This document shows, piece after piece, positions 22,028-32,062 of a stretch of 64,000 nucleotides of DNA. The DNA comes from Plasmopara viticola. Lineage: Eukaryota; Oomycota; Peronosporomycetes; Peronosporales; Peronosporaceae. Below the pieces are notes generated by a model. The model searched no databases and was not told the DNA's origin. It saw nothing but the letters and a program-made list of their open reading frames with translations. Position 1 is the stretch's first letter. Every line of letters begins with the position of its first letter. The stretch covers positions 32,067 through 96,066 of the forward strand of contig MBPM02000157.1 in NCBI GenBank assembly GCA_001695595.3, read 5' to 3'. A program made the position numbers and the translations under genes.

Positions 22028-22099
22028 GGTCTCAAGGCGGATTCGAACCACCGAACTTTTGCTTACGAAGCGAGTATTCTACCACTAAGCTATACAGAC
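22028..22099 (-). pseudogene. tRNA-Thr(CGU)-like gene, probably degenerate
   Basis: On the minus strand a 72-base cloverleaf can be drawn. T8 and A9 precede a D arm GCTTAGTGGTAGAAT, the anticodon loop is TTCGTAA (CGU, threonine), and the T arm GGTGG-TTCGAAT-CCGCC is perfect. Acceptor pairs 5:68 and 6:67, D-stem pair 11:24 and two anticodon-stem pairs are mismatched, so it is likely a pseudogene. The B box is intact. Confidence 0.55.
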
Positions 22100-25000
22100 G
22101 TTGTAGGCATAATTGATTTGCAAACACGTATTATACACACAATTCTTGGCGTTTTCATTGCTCTCCACTCAAAGGACTCGCAGTTCAGATAAGGTTAAGG
22201 GTGGGCTCATACACCTAACGAACGTTACAAAAAGCAAGGCCTCTGAAAAGCATTTGTCAGAGTGTAGCGCAACATTTGTCTGCTGCTTCCAAGATATCAA
22301 ACTTGCGTCACGTACAACTCGCTCTTTGGAAGATGCTTTGGCCAACAAAAGAAAGTCGCTTGCACAAATGACCACATCAAGGCTAAGCTCTTAATACAGA
22401 CATTTCATTCGATAAACATAATAGGTGCCAATTCGTAGTCTATATTCTAAATATATTATCGAGCGCAAAAATGCCAAAGTCGAGTGGTTTGCCTTTTGAC
22501 ACCAACTGCTGATAGTTAGTAGATAGGCAAGTTGTCATTTCCAATAACGAAGTATGGCATACTCATAAACGCCTACAAAGCCCCGAAAAAAAAGGCCGCT
22601 TGGTGATGAAATGAAACCATCAATTCGTTTTTCGAGACCTCATATGCACTTGTGCAGCCATCTATAAGAGATCTGCCAAAGAGTCAAGCACACGCTTGCT
22701 CCTATTCAGAGTCGACCAGTACCGGTAGCTTGTAAATTCTTTATGAGCTTAGACTTCATATATGGCTTTGTCTAATGCTTGCGGCAACACGGCAGTGTGT
22801 TGTGCGTATTATGCCAAGGATGATGGAATGTCTAGCATCGTTTCTAGCCAATGTACCTAAGGGCACAACAAGCTTTACGTACCCAGCATCTGTATAGAAT
22901 AGTATTAACATATTCTGTGACACAGATTAAGTGACATTTCGACCAACAATAATAGGGCGATACCTAGTTCTAAGTAGCCAATAAAGAAGTTATAAATGAT
23001 TTAAATGCCATAGCTGATGCATATTAGTGAAAGTTATCAAACTTGATAGTGAGTGTAGGATATTTACCCCACAAAGAAACTTGAATAAAATAAAATATGG
23101 AGCTGATTTTGTATTTTGGAGTACTGTCGATATATTTGTTTGGGGTATTAGGGCAAATAGTGCAGTGACGTGGTTTTGTTTGATTATAGGTTAGTCGGAA
23201 AGCGATCTGTGACTTGCACTTGGTCTGAAAATGGAACGAAGGTCAGAGACTTGATCTCACACTTTCTTTAAGCAAAACCTAACCGCAAACTAACAAACAG
23301 CGAAGCTGCTGAAGGCCCCGTCTATTATTATCTTGATCTTTCGGCTGACAAAGATCTGAGTTCTACATCTGCTATTTTGCATACACTGTTTTAACTGTTA
23401 CAAGCTCGCTTGCTCAGGTCCGTACGTGAGGCACTACCAGCCACCTTGTGGTCGCCAAGACAACTTGCCTCATCGAAAAATTTTAGCGCGAGGGCAATGA
23501 GGGGCTAGAAACGACTCAGGCCATATTTGGGGGTCATTTCTATTAAATTGAAAAGGACAACGTAACACGAAGAGAAAAAACGGAAGAATGAGCTTTTTGA
23601 TCTTTTAATTGTGTACGCAGACCCATGTCCTTTCAAGAACTTAAAGGGTTTATCAATGCGATCTCGAATCTTGTTTGTTTTAACCCGTATTCTCCTCTAG
23701 AGTAGTAGAATCTTAGCGTTTTATTATAGTTTCTTACCAATAATAAATTTGTCCATGCTTTTTGTTCTATGCTTTTTTCTTTCATTTTCGTAGAACTTGA
23801 TCGCATTTTGACATGTATATACATATACCCGACACTTCAAAGATAAAGATGAGTATTTCTATGTAAGAACGATAATCAAAGTAGAGACTCGAGAGAGCAT
23901 TCTATCAACCATCTGCTCCAACTTAGCTGCACTTCATGAAACTTTCTAAAGCAATTAACCATGTTAATTCAATATGTTATATGATAGGCACATTTTTGAA
24001 TGTGTATTGAAGTGGCTCTCGCAAATTTGCGAGAGAATCTTCACCGCGAACTGTGGTTTGGGAGTTATGTGGTCTTACTTCGCGTCCCACTTCATCTACA
24101 GCGTCACTTTATTAAGTGGTTCTTTTATACTTTTTGCGTCCGTCTTGGCCGGATATTAAACGAAAGATCGTGTTGTGTCAAAGTCTTTGGACGACACGCC
24201 ACGTATGTTACCAATCAGATCAACTATCGTGTGAGCTTTATAATTATTCGAGCTTTTTGTGGCCATTCTTCCTTAAAAGACTTGACTGCTTCCAAGTCAA
24301 GGTAGAGTTGATTAGAAGCGGTCACCTCGTCTGGCCAAGCCTAGCTTCTGGCCGACGTATTTCTCTGGTTGCGTAGTGTACGGTGTCTGTGAACTACCTC
24401 CTGCCATTAGAAAGCCACCTATCAAACAAAAGTTGTCTCTGTTTGAAGCTACACTTTATATTTGCAATGCTCTGACAGCATAATGGTCTCTGTGAAATAA
24501 CTGGTCATACTGAAGCCCTTTTTGAAGCAAGTAATTAGCGAATTTGATTGCTAGGTCCTTGTGATGTGCAACTTCTAATCATCACGCTTGATCTGATAAA
24601 TTTTACATTTGATCAAACACGTACATCCTGCTGATCTGACTAGTTGATCACGGTAACTCCAATACGCAAGTAGATTGCGGATGCGTTCTTTTCCTATTAT
24701 TTTTTCTTTTTTGCGGTTTCGGCCTTCATCCGCTCGGTAGTGATTCGGCTTTACATTTTGTTCCGTGATGTAAGCCTATTGGATCCTCCATGCGAGGCAA
24801 CTTTTTTCAGTCATCACTGCGATTTGCAGCTGCAGCTTTATGTTTATGTACAACACATGTAAGTCGCTCACTGTGTGCACATGCTTACACGTGCAAAAGT
24901 CGCAACGCGCTTAAGCATAGGCACGATCTTTATTTCCAGTGTGCCGCTCTGTGGTTCGGCCCGCATTGACCATCGGGCCTCGGTTGCCACAGCAGTGACG

Positions 25001-26280
25001 CCTTCCATGGCCTTGAGCGCCGCGCGAACATAGACGCGTCCTCCAAACCGGTTCACTTCTCAAAACAACTTTTAAGTGGGACCACCATAGGGCCCATGCT
25101 CCTCATACCCCTTCGGCTACAGCCGAAGACAACTCCGCCCAACTTCAACCCAGTGATATAAATTTTAATTGGGAGAGCTCTGAGGCATGTTGCGGGGCTT
25201 GATGGGGCTCAAAATGCTTGAACCTGAGCCGGCGATTCTAGTAGTGAGATCGTGGCGAACAGCATTCGAAAAAAACTTTCATGCTTCATATAATCTAATC
25301 AGATACAACCAAACTCTTGATCATTTGACTAGAAAGTTTGGCGAATTCTGGTGATACATAGGTATATCTGCCGGAAGTCGACTGGGACTATATCTCACGC
25401 AAAATCTTTATCAAAGCCAGCTTTTAATAGCTCCCGTATAGTCGCCTTTCGAAGTATTAAATGTGCGCCTCAAATGTTGTGAAGACAATTTGCAGTACAG
25501 GGAGTGATGATAAAGGCTACTTTTCGTCAAACAATCACAGACTGCGATCCGACCACACAAAATGGAGCCGGAACCGCGACGTGACCAGCATGCCAATCTG
25601 AACTAAAGGTCGTGGTAGACAGGGAGCAATACTTTCCGCATTCGCTTGCCATTTGTTGCGCACATCGTCGAAATGAACTCGATACAATATCACCGGATGC
25701 GGCTTCATCAGTGGTATTTGCGTCCACACGATGCGCAAGACCGCTGGTCGTGGGATCTTATGAAACATCGCAGCTTTTCGCTACCGAAGATGCCGATATA
25801 CGGTACCGAACTGGGGATACCTCTGTCAGGCATTAAAAGAGCAGGACCACCTGACTCAAGCCGAGTGAGCTGCCTCGTTTTACATCACACATAGCAAATT
25901 GTTTGTTGACTTGGCGTGATGTTCACCAGCATGAAGTCAATTTTCCGAACCATGAAGCCAACTTGCATCAGCCTCGTGCTCTGACCGCGCATTAAGTCAG
26001 CAAGCAACCAAATACTGAAGACGCGCGAGACACGTGAGACGTGTTGATGGAAGCTTCGTTGCGGCTCTGGCACCATCTCCGTGCAGCGTCGATGCACCCA
26101 GCTTGTGCTACTGTGCATTCGTTATTCGTAGTGAAGGCTGGTGTCTGAGTGAAATCGGATTGGCTGGTCATGCTCATGCTCGATGTACTCGGTGGAGGGG
26201 AATCTGTGCCACGTCTTTTTCCAGCTTGTTTGGTGCCACCAAGCCAATATGTATTTTACCACGTCGACGTGCAACTCCAC
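22100..26280. other. Gene-poor region
   Basis: No intact gene recognised. Small open frames near 24.0-24.4 and 25.4-26.3 kb overlap each other on both strands without known motifs. One local GC-rich patch is listed separately at 24868-25056. Confidence 0.45.
24868..25056 (-). other. Unrecognised coding-like fragment
   Basis: A 62-codon frame with gene-like composition (GGRVYVRAALKAMEGVTAVA near its start) in a locally GC-rich patch. It could be the remnant of a host gene. I cannot name a family, and no exons are visible around it. Confidence 0.25.
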
Positions 26281-26434
26281 TTGGGAGAACGGAAAAAAAT
26301 ATATTTTCTCAAATTAAATGAAAAAAACTCCTCCGAAACAAAAGATGATGAAATGGTATTACCTAGCAATATGTATTTGTGCAACAATGGCAAAAATATA
26401 CATGTAAAAAAATAATAAAAAAATATTTATACCT

Positions 26435-27110
26435 TTGAATAGTAATTTTTCCGAATACAATCTTCGGGGAGCCTTGAGGAGATGGTTGAGATGCAATGCG
26501 AACAGAGAGATGGCGCGGGTCCAAAACCACTTGTTACAAAGTGACCCAAAATTGCTGGACAGACCAAACAATAGGGTGGAGTTATGTCAATTGCATCACT
26601 TCAACGTAAAAAATGTACGAGGGAACAATTCAAGTATGTATAAATTCAACTACATCGTTTGTTGTGTCGGTTCGTATTGAAAGAAACAAGCCAATAGAGC
26701 ATGTTGATGAGGTAAATAGTTTCAGTAGTACCTGCGCATGCGGTTGTGTGAAGGAAGTGAATGCTGCATGTCGACACCTCATAGCAGCATTCAAGTTTAC
26801 AAATCAGTTGTCACGTGCAAAATTGTAATTTGGGGATCCATAATGTATCTACTTGCCTACGATAAAGCACTCGAAGTAAGGCCATTTGTGACAAAAAGTG
26901 AACTCGTAAAGAGTGAGCATCTTCCACCGAATCCGTCCAAAAAAAAGGCCGACCCAAAAAAAGCGAATTGAATCACAGCATGCTAAAGTAGAAGTTGATG
27001 CGCCAAAAAGTGTTTATCGATGCGGCAGCTGTGGTCAAGTGGAACACATCAAGCGTCAATGCACCAGTAATGCGCACCATAAATTTTCTTCAGTGAAAGA
27101 TAGTTTTCTT
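26435..27110 (+). pseudogene. Mutator-like (MULE) transposase C-terminal relic
   Basis: A SWIM-type zinc finger reads CACGCVKEVNAACRHLIAAF (26733-26792, the CxC...CxH pattern), preceded by degraded helical sequence. It is followed by a basic stretch (RPKKRPTQKKR) and a CCHC zinc knuckle, CGSCGQVEHIKRQC (27021-27062). SWIM, basic linker and knuckle in this order are typical of the end of MULE transposases. Several stops and at least one frame change separate the parts. The catalytic DDE domain and terminal inverted repeats are not visible. Confidence 0.75.
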
Positions 27111-27443
27111 CTTGATAGATTTTTTCATTTTGGTAAAAAGTTGTGATACACGGTAGATTTTCTCTATTTAAATATATTTTTCCAATTAATTTGGAAAAAG
27201 GTATATTTTTTCCATTCTTTAATTTGAATACTTTCGAAATATCTTTTTGTGCATAATTGGTATTGGCCGGTAAGGTAACTGATTTATGGCTCCATTTAAC
27301 GACTTTTGACCGTAAAAGTCTGGTTTAATGGTAGGCCGTTACAATGTGGTGACATTTTAATGTTCTATTTTACGGTTGCGCTCGATTTTCGTGAACAAAG
27401 TGTATGACTAGACGTACCTCTGCAAACAAGATCAAGATACAAC

Positions 27444-27543
27444 CTTGCATACGAGTAGCCACTGCGCATATGCACCACTCGCTTCGATTTAACAGTATGA
27501 TCTTGCATACGAGTAGCCATTGCGCATATGCACCCACTCGCTT
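27444..27543. repeat. Direct repeat of about 41 bp
   Basis: CTTGCATACGAGTAGCCACT and the bases after it, ending ACTCGCTT, occur at 27444-27484 and again at 27502-27543 with two differences. Probably a local duplication. Confidence 0.75.
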
Positions 27544-27544
27544 A

Positions 27545-28455
27545 TTAAAAGGGAAGTTAATGACTTGATCTCGCATATACTTTTTCATTGCTGCTCTGAA
27601 TAACTGCATATTTGAATTTCGAATACGTTTAAGTATGCAAGCCGAAAGGAATACTATTTGGGCTTTCCGAAATAAGCCATCGTGTCGTTTTTTTTTAACT
27701 TATTGACGGCGAAGGGGAAGCCACAGTGTATCAATCAAGTAAGTCATGACTACATAGCTTGCTAGTGTTACGTCTATACAATATACAGGCTAACGGAAAT
27801 GAGGATCGCAGAAAGCTGATCCTTCTAAATAACCTTCTAGGAACGCTCATACAAACGGGACATAATTGTCTCGACAATGACTCGTTATTTTCGGTTGTCG
27901 GCTGCAGCTTGCAAAAGTGAAGCCGCCATGGCTCTATCTTGCATACGCATTGAAATGTTACCTGATGCAAAATTTAGGCGCTGCAGCGTTTGGTGTGGCT
28001 TAATCTTGCGGTGGCACGATATTCTCGACGCGAGTCTGAAATGTTTTTGCAGTTCGTGCAAATCTAGGTGGATGAATACCCGAACAGTATCATACCAATG
28101 AGAAAAGAGAAGCAAAAGTAAATGAAACGAGCTAGTGAGTGGCAGCCCTCATTCGCTAAGATTCACCGAACCTGCTTTCGACTGGTGGTTTGGCTTGTCG
28201 GATAGAGGCTTTCCAGGCACGCGCTCTCAGGTGATTAGCCGTTGATTTTGGTATTTATTGAGCCGTAGCAAGATTTGGTCAAGCACTTTTGCGTGGTTCG
28301 CGCGCCTTTTTTCTTTCGATCTTGCGAGCGCGACCCGCTGCTGAAGCCGCCATTGCAGACAGGACTTCCAGCTCCATTTTTTCTAGCGCCGGCATCTGCG
28401 CATTCGCGAACACGAGCACCTTTACTTAACGTCTGCCGTCCACAGACGGACACGG
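27545..28455. other. Intergenic, including the HSF upstream region
   Basis: No recognised gene. The last 250 bases are GC-richer and should hold the HSF promoter and 5' UTR. I see no clear inverted GAAnnTTC heat-shock element. Confidence 0.4.
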
Positions 28456-30174
28456 ATGGTGGCACGGGTGGCGCTTACTATGGATTCCATCACGAAAAGC
28501 ATCGCCACGAAGCAGGAGCCACTGAAAGACACACTGCCCCAAATGGCAATTAACGTAAGCCTGGCCGGGCCTGGAAAGCGTAGAGCGTCTAAGAGCCGGC
28601 AAACTGCCCGAATGGGCGAATCAAGGAGCGTGTCGCCGCAAGGAGCGCAGCAGCTCTTGCCGAATGGATGGATGGCCACGTTTGAGAAATATGGCAAGCG
28701 TGCGAAGTCAGAGGCGCCTAAATTTCTTCTTTTGTTATATGAAATTCTAGACGTGGAGAGCTCTTGCGTGATTAGATGGTCCGAGGACGGTCTCGCGCTT
28801 CAAATTTTGGACCCTCTGACCGTCACGGAACAGATTCTTCCTAAGTACTTCAATCACACCAACTTTCACAGTTTTCAGCGCCAGCTGAACTATTTCGGTT
28901 TTCGGAAATGGACTAAATCGAAAACGGACATTTGTACCTTTAGCCACCCCTTCTTTCGAGAGAATCAGCCCCAATTGTTGCAGCTTATCAAGCGTAAAAA
29001 AGCCCCGCGACGAACGCCCGCCAATGGAGCGAGTAATTCATCTTTCCATGCTGCAACGACTGTGCGTTTGTTATCTGAAAATGTGTCGGATTGCGCTGAG
29101 CAAAAGGCTTTATCGGTTGAAGGGAGCCTGGAGGGTTTCACTGCACAAAATACAGAAATGCATATTAAAATGAACGCGCCATTGGTTTCTTACCAGCCCG
29201 CTATCAATGGGGTGCCGCTCACAGCGATGACCACACCTCATAGCGCATCTTCAACTTGTCCATTGACCGGTGGCCTAACGCGTCAGTATTTGCCAGAGCT
29301 TAATAATGTAATTTCGCCAGTCGCGGCCACGGAGTGTAAGAAGAAAGCCAAGAAACTTGACAAAATAGACTATCTATCAAGCGCTACAATACACGTCCCG
29401 CTGACGTCGTCGAACGAAGAACCCAATTCCCAAGTACACTCTTCAAGTATGGGAAGTTCAACTTCTTTATCGACGTCTGCTAGCAAGAGCAGCCTTGCCA
29501 ACTTTGACAAAGGTTACGCGGCTGCAAGAATGTCAACTCCTATCGTATCACTACCCACGCTTAATATCGTGCGCAGCCGCCTCTTTCAGCGACAAAACAA
29601 TGGTAGTAGTCCTGAGCGACAGCAACAACGATTGCTGCAACATCAGCAGTGCGACTACAACAACGGCTTCCCTGGACACTCATTACTTGATGAGCCTCAA
29701 AATCCGCTGTATTCTTCCAAGGAACATCGGCCTGGTCTTTTGACAACGTCCTTGGGCCTAACATCAGTGACTCGAGCGGACCCAAATTCTGGCCAAAGTC
29801 CTGTCTACCCGAGCTCGTTTAACGATCCGGTTAACATTCTTCTTCGCATCAAAAAGTCACGGGCGTCGACGAACGAAGGAAACGACGTCATCGCGCAACA
29901 CGAGCAAGGAGAAGACCACAGCGAGACTTTAGCTTCTCTGCACAACTATTTGGTCGGAAACAGTCTTTACACTAACCGTCTACAAGCTCAACTAAAGTGT
30001 GTCGCAGAAGAGAATGAATATCTTAAACAGCTGCTGGACACGAAGCAACGCGAAATAGACACTTTGCAGGGACAATGCAATTCGCTTCAGCAGGAAAGTT
30101 TGGTTCTACTTGAGGAAAAAAAGAAGCTCTTCGACATCAATCGGGACCTTCTGAGCAAGTTGTTTCCTCAGTGA
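28456..30174 (+). CDS. Heat shock transcription factor (HSF family)
   Basis: 572 codons with no intron. Residues about 88-183 form an HSF winged-helix DNA-binding domain: PKFLLLLYEIL, then VIRWSEDG, then a recognition region FHSFQRQLNYFGFRKW, then FSHPFFRENQPQLLQLIKRK. A long polar, Ser/Thr/Gln-rich middle (about 190-490) carries no other domain. Residues about 505-570 are a leucine-rich coiled coil (LKCVAEENEYLKQLLDTKQR and onward). In this protein the coiled coil lies far from the DNA-binding domain at the very C-terminus, whereas canonical HSFs place HR-A/B just after the domain. HSFs bind nGAAn repeats as trimers in the nucleus and activate stress genes. The first ATG is used; an in-frame ATG at codon 9 is an alternative start. 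Confidence 0.9.
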   Translation: MVARVALTMDSITKSIATKQEPLKDTLPQMAINVSLAGPGKRRASKSRQTARMGESRSVSPQGAQQLLPNGWMATFEKYGKRAKSEAPKFLLLLYEILDVESSCVIRWSEDGLALQILDPLTVTEQILPKYFNHTNFHSFQRQLNYFGFRKWTKSKTDICTFSHPFFRENQPQLLQLIKRKKAPRRTPANGASNSSFHAATTVRLLSENVSDCAEQKALSVEGSLEGFTAQNTEMHIKMNAPLVSYQPAINGVPLTAMTTPHSASSTCPLTGGLTRQYLPELNNVISPVAATECKKKAKKLDKIDYLSSATIHVPLTSSNEEPNSQVHSSSMGSSTSLSTSASKSSLANFDKGYAAARMSTPIVSLPTLNIVRSRLFQRQNNGSSPERQQQRLLQHQQCDYNNGFPGHSLLDEPQNPLYSSKEHRPGLLTTSLGLTSVTRADPNSGQSPVYPSSFNDPVNILLRIKKSRASTNEGNDVIAQHEQGEDHSETLASLHNYLVGNSLYTNRLQAQLKCVAEENEYLKQLLDTKQREIDTLQGQCNSLQQESLVLLEEKKKLFDINRDLLSKLFPQ

Positions 30175-30248
30175 GTTATTCAGTATCACAGCGGCGGGGA
30201 ATGGTCGCGACGTACGCTTTTGCACAGTTGCGAAATTGCAATAGAACG

Positions 30249-30254
30249 AATAAA
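30249..30254 (+). promoter_or_regulatory. Putative poly(A) signal of the HSF gene
   Basis: AATAAA lies 75 bases after the TGA stop. Motif only. Confidence 0.45.
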
Positions 30255-30259
30255 AATGA

Positions 30260-31200
30260 TCACCGATTAATTTGTCATAGATAATACTTCTTGTAAAACC
30301 TTATAAGTATTTCATATGTTGTTCACGTAGCTGCTAGAAATGTGGATTAGGCTGTCTGCATGGGACAAGGAAAACATCATGGCTCTCCTTGTAGTGAAGC
30401 CTGCCATTCGTGGCCACAGCACTCCAGGCAGTCATGTAGACTTCAAGTCTAGGCAAAATAAATGTGAAGGCTCTTTCACAGATGCCAAAGCTACGCCCTA
30501 GCATACCAATAGTGACTGGTTTGTAGTATTGTGACGTTAAGCATGTGGCGACAAAACACAAGTGTGCTGATTCGTGTGAAATAATACATGCTATATTAAA
30601 AACCAGGCCATCGAAAAAAAATCGTCTATTTACGCGTTGACTTGCAAAGAAAAAATCGGGACCACCGTCATATATTTTTCAAATTAGCACCTGAATCTCG
30701 ATCGGTCTATTCTACTTAAGCAGAGAAAGCGGAGGCAGTAGTCATAGGAGAGCACGAGCAAAGATTAAACAAGCTCCAAGCGAGCAAATATATATCGGTA
30801 AAGATGATTTAAAGCAAAATAACTAGCATTTTTTTAAAATTGGTTTAAATCCAGTGTGATCATGGTGGATACTAAGTAGCAAGTACGTATTTGATTGCGG
30901 CCTTTTTCACGACATGTTAGTTATGCGCCGTATGTCTCCAAATATTCATTAAGACGGGCCACAGTGTTATCAAGTCCGAGACAATCCCACTTGAACTGCG
31001 CTCAACTTCGCTGCAATATAATTTGCACATCTGGCGGCGCGAGGTACCGCGCAAATGAGGTTTTGAATGCGGCTGCTCCTTCATTCTCGCGCTATGTGCT
31101 ATCAACCATATTGAAATCATAAATTTCAACATCCCGACGACGGAGAGAGCGGCACAACAAAACAAGTGCAGACTCACACTGCAACACAAGCCGACGTCGA
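30260..31200. other. Intergenic, nothing recognised
   Basis: AT-rich, with short non-homologous frames only. Confidence 0.45.
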
Positions 31201-31201
31201 C

Positions 31202-31310
31202 AGTACATTTTTCTGTGGACTAATCACCCAAGACTATGGGTTCATCAAGGTCCGTAACAAGGTTTACAATCTCTACTTCTATTGGTACCTTGAGTCGCGT
31301 AGCCAACCAG
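31202..31310 (+). pseudogene. Serine carboxypeptidase-like (S10) N-terminal fragment
   Basis: One frame reads QDYGFIKVRNKVYNLYFYWY followed by LESRSQP. This resembles the conserved N-terminal stretch of S10 carboxypeptidases (GYI.V...YFYW.FESR..P) that precedes the WLTGGPGCS region. The expected continuation is lost at once, so only about 35 codons remain. It abuts the asparaginyl-tRNA synthetase relic on the other strand. The call rests on one motif. Confidence 0.5.
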
Positions 31311-31371
31311 TGCTCCAGGTGGTGGTGTCACGTTGCGGGTATCATTCATGCCCGTGACAAACAGTACAAGA

Positions 31372-32062
31372 AGTTAAAAGCCAACCACCCACCCGAATTG
31401 ACGGACCGAATTGAAACGGCGTAAGTTTAGGTACCGATCAGGAACACCGCGGGCAGGAGCATCAATTTGATCATCAATATTATTGACAGAGATCAAACAA
31501 AAATGACGCAGCTCAGCACATTCATCCTTATTTCGTAAACAAATCCACTAACAAGCTCTTCAATTCTAGGCACCAACAGATTCGTTCCGGCCACTGTCTT
31601 ACGATTCTCCTCGTCAGTCGCGTTTTTGCGCATGTAAACGCTTTATCATCCACTGGGTAATTCTTTAGGGCCACCACCATTTTTTTGGTAAATAAACGCT
31701 CCTGCTCCGTCTGGGAATCGATTCTCCATTCGATCTTATTACAGAACTCACTTTGCCTTCGCCCTCTGCCACCGTGTTTCTCAATGGCCTTCGTGTAGGT
31801 CACGCGAGCAAATTCTTTCGATATTACCTTATCTGGGACACAGACTGCTGGACGGCACCATGAATCGAAATCACACTCTTCAAGTCCGGCAATTGCCATC
31901 TCAGGCTCGGCCATCCAAAATTTTGCCAAAATTTGCTGTTATTAGCATGGGTCGAAGGTGCACACCTTGCCTGACGCATAGGCCCACATTTCAGCATGTA
32001 GCTGGCCTGACACCGTCAAGTAAGTATGCGAGATAAAAAAAACTCGGTACACCATCTAAAAA
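31372..32062 (-). pseudogene. Asparaginyl-tRNA synthetase fragment (class II)
   Basis: Reading the minus strand from 32062 downwards, successive pieces match the class II AsnRS catalytic domain in order: YLTVSGQLHAEMWAYASGKV, AKFWMAEPEMAIAGLEE, EFARVTYTKAIE, IEWRIDSQTEQERLFTK, NYPVDDKAF, then in another frame RKTVAGTNLLVPRIEELVSG, and finally DRYLNLRRFNSVRQFG, the region of class II motif 3. Internal stops and at least two frameshifts break it, and the conserved RAENS arginine motif before AKFWM is missing. No introns or poly(A) tract are seen, so it may be a decayed retrocopy or a duplicated gene piece. Confidence 0.75.
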
